Positions 1-5,105 of a stretch of DNA of 5,716 nucleotides are shown piece by piece. The first letter of the stretch is position 1; each line of letters starts with the position of its first letter. The position numbers were made by a program, and so were the translations under genes. The DNA is from JAGTVB01 sp964624765 (GTDB lineage Bacteria; Pseudomonadota; Gammaproteobacteria; HK1), in NCBI GenBank assembly GCA_964624765.1, contig CAZUZO010000175.1:1-5716 (forward strand). The letters are read 5' to 3'. Under the pieces are notes generated by a model. That model saw only the letters and a program-made list of their open reading frames with translations, was not told where the DNA came from and did no database searches.

Positions 1-52
1 GCTGCCGTGCGCCTTGCTCTGGCGGCGCTCGTGACATTTTTAAAACAGCTTC
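1..52 (-). mobile_element. Partial copy of hairpin-rich small element, left end only
   Basis: Read on the minus strand from 52 downwards, this begins GAAGCTGTTTTAAAAATG and continues with TGTCACGAGCGCC, then AGAGCAAGGCGC. The element at 3452-3668 begins the same way, with only two differences over the first roughly 45 bases. Identity fades near the window edge and the rest of the element lies outside. The copy abuts the stop codon of the SagB-type gene: the G of its TAG stop is the first base of the element. Both copies lie in the same orientation relative to the gene they follow. The repeat itself is directly visible; calling it a mobile element rests on the better-resolved copy at 3452-3668. 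Confidence 0.75.
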
Positions 53-1716
53 TAATCGCCCCGGTGTTTGTGAAAATAGGGGTGTAATGTCTTGAGCCGT
101 GGATCATCGACCGCGCCGCCAAGGGTGAAATGATAAAGGCTCTGCCAACAGCGATCGGTGATGCCAAGCAGCTCGTGCATGAGGTCATCAAAGAAACAAC
201 CGATGCCGGTGGCACGGATAGTAGCCGCCTCGGCCTCCAAATAGAGGACTTGGCCGATTAAGCCCGCCTCCCAAAACAGCCGCGGGTACATCCATGCGCC
301 TTGCTCAAGACTCGGCTCGAACTGGGCCAGCATCCCGAGCGAAAATACACCATCGGCGGCGATGGCCTGATGGCAACTGATAAACTCGGCGACCGCTCGA
401 GTATCCCCTTCGGCGAGGAGGTAAAGGGGAAGGTTTGCTGGACACCGTGGCGGCTTGCGCCATACGAACCCTGTGCTGAGTTTGCTCCGCAAGGATGCCA
501 GGTGGCTCGGATCACGCACTAACAAATACAGCCCCGGCTCCAACTCCGGCACCCGGTGCACCATCAAAGCGAGCGACAGCCGTGGTCGCCAGGGAAGTGC
601 ATCGTAGGGAAAAGGCGATATCTCAGGCGTTACGCGTCCGAGGATGTGATAGAAGGTGCTTTCCGCGAGCGAGGTTCGGCCATCCATCCCCACTGCGCTG
701 CGCCGCTGATGAATCAGTCTGCGAGCGGATACAGCACGAGGGGGCAAGATCGGATCATGCCTACCCGGCACTGCCACAGGCAGGCATTGCGCGCCCCGTC
801 GGCCTGGGTCCTGCGTTGCCGCCGCCACGCGGTCGATGATGGGCCACTCATGGTGATCAGGACTCAGCCGGTTCGGGTGCCCCGCAAACGGCGCGGCCTG
901 TAACCGAGAGCACAACGGGGCAGGCAACTCAAGCGAGACCGTAGCCGACTCTGCTTGCGGTGCGATGACCAGCAGACAATCAGCATGCTCCGCCTCAATG
1001 CCCCGCTGTTGATGGCAGCCAAGCAGCACGGCAATACTTTCAGTGGAAGGTCCATCCAACACGGCGACCCGCCAACCCAATACGGCCGCGGCCAGTGTAA
1101 CGGTGCCGATGGCATGGCCGACGTCATGCTGGCAATAACGAAAAGCACGCTCGCCGTATTTCCATGATTCCCGCCAATAGATGGACGTCAGCCCGACGAG
1201 AAATCCACCGGGCGGCAACTGGCTCGCGACAGCTGCCCATTCCGATGCCGTGAACGTTAAACGCTGTTCCAATGCGTGCTCATAGGGCGCATAGTGATAG
1301 ATGCTCGCGTCTTCGCTCAAGCCCACGGTCGGCCCGATGACCAGATACCCCTCGGTGGGATGCAAGTCTCCGCTCGAAGGGTTGACCCGCAGCGACCACC
1401 GATTGCCGGGGGCGGCTTCCTTCCAAGCTGAGAGCGCCAGGGCATCGAAGAGCAGCTGGCTGATGGTCTGGTAGTCGATGGGTTGGACGGGTCGAGAGCC
1501 GGCGAAAAGCTCGTCGTAGGCTGGCGAGTCAGAATCCGCCGGGTGGGCCAAGGGTAAGACCCGGGCACCTCGGAAACGCCGAAAGGGATCGGGTTGTGTG
1601 GCCCAGTCGAGGTAACCCAAGGAATGGGCATAAGCGTGAGGCTGGTGTTTGCTGCGCTGGTGATAGTCCAGCGCCGTTCGAATGGTGTCGGTCTCACCAC
1701 CTATCAGTTTAATCAT
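52..1716 (-). CDS. SagB/ThcOx-type dehydrogenase, two tandem nitroreductase domains, 5' end altered by insertion
   Basis: Protein of 554 aa if started at the ATG at 1716-1714. Two nitroreductase-like domains are visible. The first has YHQRSKH near the N terminus (19-25), NPSSGDLHPTE (112-122) and YCQHDVGHAI (194-203). The second has RRLIHQRRSAVGMDGRT (332-348) and RATGIGCFFDDLMHELLGI (501-519). These are typical of SagB-type FMN enzymes; SagB itself oxidises azoline rings in peptide natural products, but stand-alone two-domain members have no assigned substrate. No cyclodehydratase or precursor peptide gene is visible, so a peptide-modifying role cannot be claimed. The C terminus looks complete. 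The original start is lost: a 166-bp element separates codons 1-6 (MTDTDT, from 1877) from the rest. The present reading frame begins inside the element (MIKLIGGE, then TDTIRTALDYH) with only a poor ribosome site, and could also open at 1767. Expression is uncertain; it may be a young pseudogene. Confidence 0.85.
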   Translation of the reverse strand: MIKLIGGETDTIRTALDYHQRSKHQPHAYAHSLGYLDWATQPDPFRRFRGARVLPLAHPADSDSPAYDELFAGSRPVQPIDYQTISQLLFDALALSAWKEAAPGNRWSLRVNPSSGDLHPTEGYLVIGPTVGLSEDASIYHYAPYEHALEQRLTFTASEWAAVASQLPPGGFLVGLTSIYWRESWKYGERAFRYCQHDVGHAIGTVTLAAAVLGWRVAVLDGPSTESIAVLLGCHQQRGIEAEHADCLLVIAPQAESATVSLELPAPLCSRLQAAPFAGHPNRLSPDHHEWPIIDRVAAATQDPGRRGAQCLPVAVPGRHDPILPPRAVSARRLIHQRRSAVGMDGRTSLAESTFYHILGRVTPEISPFPYDALPWRPRLSLALMVHRVPELEPGLYLLVRDPSHLASLRSKLSTGFVWRKPPRCPANLPLYLLAEGDTRAVAEFISCHQAIAADGVFSLGMLAQFEPSLEQGAWMYPRLFWEAGLIGQVLYLEAEAATIRATGIGCFFDDLMHELLGITDRCWQSLYHFTLGGAVDDPRLKTLHPYFHKHRGD

Positions 1717-1858
1717 ACCCGTCGTTCCGGCATGGATTGCCGGAACCCAGTGGCCATGGAGGGCCACCCGGGATCACATCCCTGTGTTCTGGATACCGGC
1801 AATCCATGCCGGTATGACAGACTGTTTTCTCCATAAGACATAACTGATAGGTGGTAAG
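1693..1858. mobile_element. 166-bp miniature inverted-repeat element (MITE-like), non-coding
   Basis: The ends are CTCACCACCTATCAGTT (1693-1709) and AACTGATAGGTGGTAAG (1842-1858), inverted repeats matching at 16 of 17 positions. Perfect 10-bp direct repeats flank them. The interior encodes no transposase and consists mainly of a nested palindrome (1721-1818). Ends starting with CT and a duplication of about 10 bp are reminiscent of some IS4-type elements, but this assignment is only a guess. The element lies inside the original coding sequence of the SagB-type gene, after codon 6. It supplies the ATG (1716-1714) and the first codons of the frame that is open today. Confidence 0.88.
1721..1818. 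repeat. Nested dispersed palindromic repeat inside the MITE
   Basis: The arms at 1721-1750 and 1789-1818 are inverted copies matching at 26 of 30 positions. Each contains the core CCGGCATGGATTGCCGG (1728-1744) or its complement. Between them a small hairpin forms from TGGCC (1751-1755) and GGCCA (1762-1766). Sequences of the type 'CCGGCATGGATTGCCGG' are, from memory, common dispersed repeats in many proteobacterial genomes. This may therefore be a separate repeat captured within, or forming the core of, the surrounding element. Confidence 0.8.
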
Positions 1859-1868
1859 TGGTGTCGGT

Positions 1869-1877
1869 ATCGGTCAT
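1869..1877 (-). pseudogene. Displaced native 5' end of the SagB-type gene
   Basis: On the minus strand ATG ACC GAT (1877-1869) runs into ACC GAC ACC of the 1859-1868 repeat, giving MTDTDT. Translation from this ATG now enters the element out of frame and ends at the TGA at 1715-1713 after 54 codons, none of the later ones meaningful. With the insertion removed the protein would read MTDTDTIRTALDYH, a normal start for this family. No strong ribosome site is visible before the ATG; the nearest purine-rich stretch is weak. This marks where the gene's own promoter and leader must have been, to the right of 1877. Confidence 0.8.
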
Positions 1878-2018
1878 CGGATATCGTCGTTGAGTTGATA
1901 CGCCCCTGCCCTTCGGTGGCCCCCTGGTAAGGTTACCCCCGCTGCTGCGCCGGTTAATTTGTTGCCCTGGCAGCACGGCGTTCGCCGCGATATAAGTCCG
2001 GCCGGGCACTAACGGCCG

Positions 2019-2048
2019 CTCGATAAAAGCTTAAAGTCTACTCGATAA
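2019..2048 (+). repeat. Paired direct repeat CTCGATAA
   Basis: CTCGATAA occurs at 2019-2026 and at 2041-2048, 22 bases apart start to start, i.e. about two helical turns, placing both copies on one DNA face. The second copy lies 15 bp upstream of the Zur-type operator candidate. It could be a binding site for a regulator or RNA polymerase contact region, but an 8-bp match is short and function is not shown. Confidence 0.35.
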
Positions 2049-2062
2049 TGCGTTTGGCTTTT

Positions 2063-2077
2063 TGTTACCCTATAACT
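2063..2077. promoter_or_regulatory. Candidate Zur operator upstream of zinc operon
   Basis: TGTTACCCTATAACT contains inverted GTTA (2064-2067) and TAAC (2073-2076) around a 5-base centre. It matches 11 of 15 positions of the Zur core TGTTATAATATAACA as remembered for gammaproteobacteria. TATAAC (2071-2076) could also act as a -10 hexamer, so bound repressor would block initiation. It lies 83 bp before the GTG start of the DUF2796 gene, a normal operator distance. The zinc-related product of the next gene makes a Zur site plausible, but the central mismatches leave it unproven. Confidence 0.5.
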
Positions 2078-2147
2078 CTTAGAGATGGCGCCCCAAACGG
2101 TCGATCACGACTCGGGGGTTGGTCGAGAATCGTTTATCGGAGATTAT

Positions 2148-2153
2148 GGAGGT
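2148..2153 (+). promoter_or_regulatory. Ribosome binding site deciding the GTG start at 2160
   Basis: GGAGGT at 2148-2153 is a near-perfect Shine-Dalgarno sequence six bases before GTG at 2160-2162. The in-frame ATG at 2085 has no comparable site and would add 25 residues in front of the signal peptide, so the GTG start is preferred. Confidence 0.85.
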
Positions 2154-2159
2154 AAACCG

Positions 2160-2687
2160 GTGAGCAACGCTAGACCGTTCCTGTCTGCTCTGGCACTGAT
2201 TTCGATTGCAGTGTGGAGCCCGTTTCTGGCAGCGCATGAACAGGGACATCGCGAACACGGTGTACATCAGCATGGTGTCGGCGAGCTCAACGTCGCCGTG
2301 GAAGGCAGCGCTGTACATGTTGAACTGATCACGCCGGCTGCCAACATCGTCGGTTTCGAACATGCGCCGCGTGACGCCGAGGAAGAAGCGGCCTTACGCA
2401 CTGCCATCGATACACTCAGAGCAGGAGATGCCCTCTTTGCACTATCACCGCAAGCAGGCTGTGAGTGGGTGGAGACGGATGTGCAGCAACATCATGATGA
2501 TGAGCTCCATTCCGAGTTCCACCTGACCTATCAGTTCAGCTGTCGAAACCCATCCGCCCTGAAACACATCGATGTCAACCTGTTCTCGCTATTTCCAGCG
2601 ACCGAACGCCTGATTACCCAGGTGATCTCGCCGAGCAGCCAGAGCGCTTTGCAACTGACTCCGACGGCGAAGCGCATCGAGCTTTGA
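2160..2687 (+). CDS. zrgA: DUF2796/ZrgA-family periplasmic zinc-binding protein
   Basis: Protein of 175 aa starting at GTG behind a strong ribosome site. Residues 1-25 form a signal peptide with a hydrophobic core (FLSALALISIAVWSPFLAA) and a cleavage site after A25, leaving His26 at the mature N terminus. The mature N terminus is rich in His (26, 30, 33, 36, 38) followed by GVGELNVAVEG, the hallmark of DUF2796. A second His cluster is at 111-112, 117 and 121, and two cysteines (101 and 128) could form a disulfide or bind metal. Family knowledge: ZrgA of Vibrio cholerae and PA4063 of Pseudomonas are zinc-regulated periplasmic proteins; the latter is reported to bind zinc. Inference: it captures zinc for, or delivers it to, the ABC system encoded next. 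The gene opens the operon, with a Zur-like site upstream and a 51-bp gap to the ATPase gene. Length is within the family range. Confidence 0.88.
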   Translation: MSNARPFLSALALISIAVWSPFLAAHEQGHREHGVHQHGVGELNVAVEGSAVHVELITPAANIVGFEHAPRDAEEEAALRTAIDTLRAGDALFALSPQAGCEWVETDVQQHHDDELHSEFHLTYQFSCRNPSALKHIDVNLFSLFPATERLITQVISPSSQSALQLTPTAKRIEL

Positions 2688-2738
2688 GAAAGTGGCTTGA
2701 GACGCGATGGACGTGCCAGCGCGGTTAGACAGTGACGC

Positions 2739-3464
2739 ATGACTCTCAGCCCGAACATTATTGAAGTTCAAGATCTGCAATTCCGCTGGCGCAGCCACAG
2801 CGCCTTCACGCTCGACGTGCCAGCGTTGTCGATCCGCCGAGGGGAACGGGTATTCATCGAAGGAGCGAGTGGTAGCGGCAAGAGCACGCTGTTGAGCTTG
2901 CTCGCGGGTGTGGTGGTCCCCGATGAAGGGGACATCGCTGTCCTCGGTCGCAGTACGCGCAGTCTGCGGGCAGCCGCACGGGATCGGTTCCGAGCGGACC
3001 ACATCGGGTTCATCTTCCAGATGTTTAACTTGATTCCCTATCTCTCGGTATTAGAGAACACGGTACTACCGTGTTGGTTTTCCGCCGTGCGCCGTACCAA
3101 AGCGCTAAACCACGCTGCGAGCTTGGAACAAGAAGGCGAACGCTTACTGGCGCATTTGGATCTGGCCGGGGCGGGCTCGCTCGACCGACCGGTTGCCGAG
3201 CTAAGCGTCGGTCAGCAACAGCGCGTAGCAGCGGCTCGGGCACTGATTGGAGGGCCGGAGATCGTGATTGCAGACGAGCCGACATCGTCATTGGATGCCG
3301 ATCGCCGCACGGCTTTTCTCAACCTTCTGTTCCAAGAATGCCGGGCAGCGCAGGCAACCCTCGTGTTCGTGAGCCATGATACCTCGCTCGCTGGGCTTTT
3401 CGATCGCACGTTATCGTTGGCGGAGATTAACCGCGCCCGTTGCATGGCTGAGAAGCTGTTTTAA
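2739..3464 (+). CDS. ABC transporter ATPase (LolD/MacB-like), C terminus altered by insertion
   Basis: Protein of 241 aa with all ABC ATPase motifs in order: Walker A GASGSGKST (42-50), Q-loop Gln94 in FIFQMFNLIPYLSV, signature LSVGQ (155-159), Walker B IVIADE (175-180), D-loop SSLD (183-186) and H-loop His213. The Q-loop region and the partner permease place it with the LolD/MacB-type branch, not with ZnuC. It should power the FtsX-like permease at the cytoplasmic face of the inner membrane. The start ATG has only a weak ribosome site, suggesting coupling to upstream translation. The last residues (EKLF) and the TAA stop are contributed by the repeat that begins at 3452. Removing that element plus one TGA gives an ending MAEDRDGKSS and a TGA stop overlapping the permease TTG start, for 245 aa in all. 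All catalytic motifs are upstream of the change, so activity is probably intact. Confidence 0.93.
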   Translation: MTLSPNIIEVQDLQFRWRSHSAFTLDVPALSIRRGERVFIEGASGSGKSTLLSLLAGVVVPDEGDIAVLGRSTRSLRAAARDRFRADHIGFIFQMFNLIPYLSVLENTVLPCWFSAVRRTKALNHAASLEQEGERLLAHLDLAGAGSLDRPVAELSVGQQQRVAAARALIGGPEIVIADEPTSSLDADRRTAFLNLLFQECRAAQATLVFVSHDTSLAGLFDRTLSLAEINRARCMAEKLF

Positions 3465-3668
3465 GAATGTCACGAGCGCCGGCAGAGCAAGGCGCGGAGC
3501 GGCGACAAAATCGTCTGGAACGATTTTGAACAGCGTTAAGCTGGCCCCGAAGGGGCGAGCCCCACGAATGGGGCGAGTAACCACCGGAGTGTACAAGGGA
3601 GTACATGAGGATGGCGAGCCGCTGCGCAACGCAGCTATGGCAAGCGCAGTAGTTTTTAAAACAGTTTC
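3452..3668 (+). mobile_element. 217-bp non-coding element with terminal inverted repeats and serial hairpins
   Basis: The ends GAAGCTGTTTTAAGAA (3452-3467) and TTTTTAAAACAGTTTC (3653-3668) are inverted repeats with two mismatches. TGA flanks both sides (3449-3451 and 3669-3671), a candidate 3-bp target duplication. A second copy of its left end is at 52-1. The interior has no coding potential. It folds into successive hairpins: CAAAATCGT/ACGATTTTG (3506-3514/3520-3528), GCCCC/GGGGC (3544-3548/3552-3556), GCCCCA/TGGGGC (3559-3564/3569-3574), TGTAC/GTACA (3590-3594/3601-3605) and GCTGCG/CGCAGC (3621-3626/3630-3635). It has separated two genes that, on removal, overlap by stop and start. No transposase is present, so any mobility would be in trans; the responsible family was not identified. 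Confidence 0.82.
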
Positions 3669-3692
3669 TGAAGACCGAGACGGGAAATCGAG

Positions 3693-4952
3693 TTGATCAT
3701 CATTCGCTTGGCTCTGAAGAGCGTCTTGAACCGTCGATTCACGGCGCTGCTCACCGTGTTTTCCATCGCATTGAGTGTGATGTTACTGCTCGGGGTCGAA
3801 CGCCTGCGCCAGGAAGCCAGGTCGAGCTTTGCCAACACCATCTCCGGCACCGACCTTGTGGTGGGGGCTCGCAGCGGGACCATTCAGCTGTTGCTGTACT
3901 CTGTGTTCCGGATCGGCAATGCTACCAACAATATCTCCTGGCAAAGCTATCGCGATATTGTCGATCACCCCCAAATCAAGTGGACGATACCCCTATCATT
4001 GGGCGATTCCCACAGGGGGTACCGAGTGATGGGGACCAATTTGGACTATTTCAAGCACTATCGTTTCGCCCGCGACCGCGCGCTTGAATTCGCCGAAGGC
4101 AAGCCGTTTACCGATCTCTACGACGCTGTGCTAGGCGCCGAGGTGGCAGAAGCCCTCGACTACCGATTGGGGCAAGCCATCGTCATCGCCCACGGAGTAG
4201 AAACGGTCAGTTTTGCCCTGCACGAGGACAAGCCCTTTCGGGTGGTAGGGATCCTAGAGCGCACCGGTACCCCGGTAGACCGAACGGTACACGTCCGTCT
4301 GGAAGGTATCGAAGCTCTTCACATCGACTGGGTAGCCGGCATGCCGATCCCGGGGCTGGCCATGTCGGCCGAACAGGTGGCGCAGCGGGATCTCACGCCT
4401 AAGGCCATCACCGCGTTTTTGGTCGGGCTTCACTCGAAGGTGAGTACCTTTCGTGTGCAGCGCTTCATCAATGACTACGCCCACGAACCTCTCCTGGCTA
4501 TCATACCGGGGGTCGCTCTTCAGGAGCTCTGGGACCTCATGCGCATCGCCGAGCAGGCCCTGCTCGCCGTCTCGAGTTTCGTCGTACTCGTGGGGTTAAC
4601 CGGCATGGTGACGGTGCTGCTCACGAGCCTCAATGAGCGGCGGCGGGAAATGGCGATCTTGCGCGCGGCGGGGGCGCGGCCGATGCATGTGTTCGGTCTC
4701 ATCATGGGCGAGGCGATGTGCATGACCCTGGGCGGGATCACGCTCGGCGTGGCTCTGCTTTATGTCCTGTTCCAGCTAGCGCAACCCTTGATCCAAACAC
4801 GCTTCGGTTTATTCATGGCGATCGGATCGCCTTCGGCCTATGAGTTGATCTTGCTGGGGGCAGTGCTCGTAGCAGGGCTTCTGATCAGCGCCGTTCCAAG
4901 TTACCGCGCCTATCGCTACTCCTTGGCGGATGGTATGACAGTCAGGCTGTGA
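3693..4952 (+). CDS. FtsX/MacB-type ABC transporter permease
   Basis: Protein of 419 aa starting at TTG. The TTG is chosen because the residues it opens (IIIRLALKSVLNRRFTALL) are the usual N terminus of this family, and because the TTG overlaps the ancestral ATPase stop. The next ATG (3780) would cut into the first membrane helix. Topology: one N-terminal helix (about 16-36), a large periplasmic domain (about 40-280), then three helices (about 286-312, 331-362 and 378-402). The FtsX signature LNERRREMAILRAAGA (313-328) lies in the cytoplasmic loop that contacts the ATPase. This is a MacB/LolCDE-like mechanotransmission architecture, not the multi-helix ZnuB channel type, so a direct zinc-channel role is doubtful. 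It more likely drives periplasmic protein or ligand movement. A weak GGGA (3682-3685) precedes the start; translation probably once relied on coupling to the ATPase gene. Confidence 0.92.
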   Translation: MIIIRLALKSVLNRRFTALLTVFSIALSVMLLLGVERLRQEARSSFANTISGTDLVVGARSGTIQLLLYSVFRIGNATNNISWQSYRDIVDHPQIKWTIPLSLGDSHRGYRVMGTNLDYFKHYRFARDRALEFAEGKPFTDLYDAVLGAEVAEALDYRLGQAIVIAHGVETVSFALHEDKPFRVVGILERTGTPVDRTVHVRLEGIEALHIDWVAGMPIPGLAMSAEQVAQRDLTPKAITAFLVGLHSKVSTFRVQRFINDYAHEPLLAIIPGVALQELWDLMRIAEQALLAVSSFVVLVGLTGMVTVLLTSLNERRREMAILRAAGARPMHVFGLIMGEAMCMTLGGITLGVALLYVLFQLAQPLIQTRFGLFMAIGSPSAYELILLGAVLVAGLLISAVPSYRAYRYSLADGMTVRL

Positions 4953-4958
4953 GCAGAG

Positions 4959-5089
4959 AGGTCGTGAAAAAACTGTAGCGAGCAGCCCGACAGCAAGGCG
5001 GACGACGCCAAGCCGAGAAACATATCAGATAGACAGGCGAGGAGCGAGCAGCGCCGCTATCGGGTAGCGCGGCAGATTTTTTACAAGCT
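4959..5089 (+). mobile_element. 131-bp candidate miniature element between permease and DUF3299 gene
   Basis: The left end at 4959-4979 (beginning AGGTCGTGAAAAAACTG) and the right end at 5069-5089 (reverse complement beginning AGCTTGTAAAAAATCTG) match at 15 of 21 positions. CAGAG lies directly outside both ends (4954-4958 and 5090-5094), a possible 5-bp target duplication. Internally CGCTA and TAGCG (5054-5058 and 5064-5068) form a small stem, and the stretch is rich in AGCGAGCAG-like words (about 4978-4984 and 5043-5050). No reading frame of note exists. Removing it with one CAGAG leaves about 17 bases between the permease stop and the next ATG, a normal operon gap. It is unrelated in sequence to the two other elements. 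Evidence is weaker than for them because the repeats are imperfect and no gene is broken. Confidence 0.55.
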
Positions 5090-5092
5090 CAG

Positions 5093-5098
5093 AGGAAG
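5093..5098 (+). promoter_or_regulatory. Ribosome binding site of the DUF3299 gene
   Basis: AGGAAG seven bases before ATG 5106 is a good Shine-Dalgarno sequence. Its first two bases belong to the right CAGAG flank of the neighbouring element, so the insertion left the site intact. Confidence 0.75.
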
Positions 5099-5105
5099 TG
5101 AGCCC

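Larger units (their letters stand above)
1683..1868. repeat. 10-bp target site duplication flanking the 166-bp element
   Basis: TGGTGTCGGT occurs at 1683-1692 and again, without mismatch, at 1859-1868. Each copy directly abuts the outer end of a terminal inverted repeat. Deleting the element and one copy (176 bp in all) joins ATG ACC GAT ACC GAC ACC on the minus strand in frame to ATT CGA ACG of the SagB-type gene. This independent check makes a true target duplication much more likely than chance. Confidence 0.9.
1878..2159. other. Divergent intergenic region between SagB-type gene and zinc operon
   Basis: About 280 bases without a credible gene lie between the native start of the SagB-type gene (1877, minus) and the operon start (2160, plus). 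It contains an imperfect hairpin (GGCCG at 2000-2004 and CGGCC at 2013-2017), two direct CTCGATAA copies, a Zur-type operator candidate and the ribosome site of the first operon gene. Promoters for both directions should lie here. No convincing -35/-10 pair could be fixed by eye on either strand. No riboswitch family was recognised. Confidence 0.6.

Noticed and set aside
52..1716. A peptide-modifying (azole) natural product cluster around the SagB-type gene
   Set aside because: No precursor peptide, cyclodehydratase or exporter of that type is present in the window; two-domain SagB-like proteins also occur alone.
1713..2009. 98-codon minus-strand frame across the intergenic region
   Set aside because: It is a composite of leader sequence, the displaced native start MTDTDT and element sequence; no protein family resemblance and no suitable ribosome site.
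2000..2017. GGCCG/CGGCC stem considered as a terminator or riboswitch part
   Set aside because: The stem is only 5 bp, there is no adjacent T run on either strand, and no known riboswitch core was recognised around it.
2085..2159. ATG at 2085 as start of the DUF2796 gene
   Set aside because: It lacks a ribosome site and would put 25 polar residues before the signal peptide; GTG at 2160 has GGAGGT at ideal spacing.
3506..3528. Strong 9-bp hairpin considered as an intrinsic terminator after the ATPase gene
   Set aside because: It is followed by AACAGCG and not a run of T, and it is one of several hairpins within a repeated element inside an operon.
3501..3660. Series of short repeats considered as a CRISPR array
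   Set aside because: The hairpins differ from each other in sequence and length, and there are no equal-length spacers.
3376..3696. 106-codon plus-strand frame overlapping the ATPase end and running through the element
   Set aside because: Its first part is an alternate frame of the ATPase gene and its middle is repeat sequence. Its final residues (EDRDGKSS) are only the ancestral ATPase tail, left in another frame.
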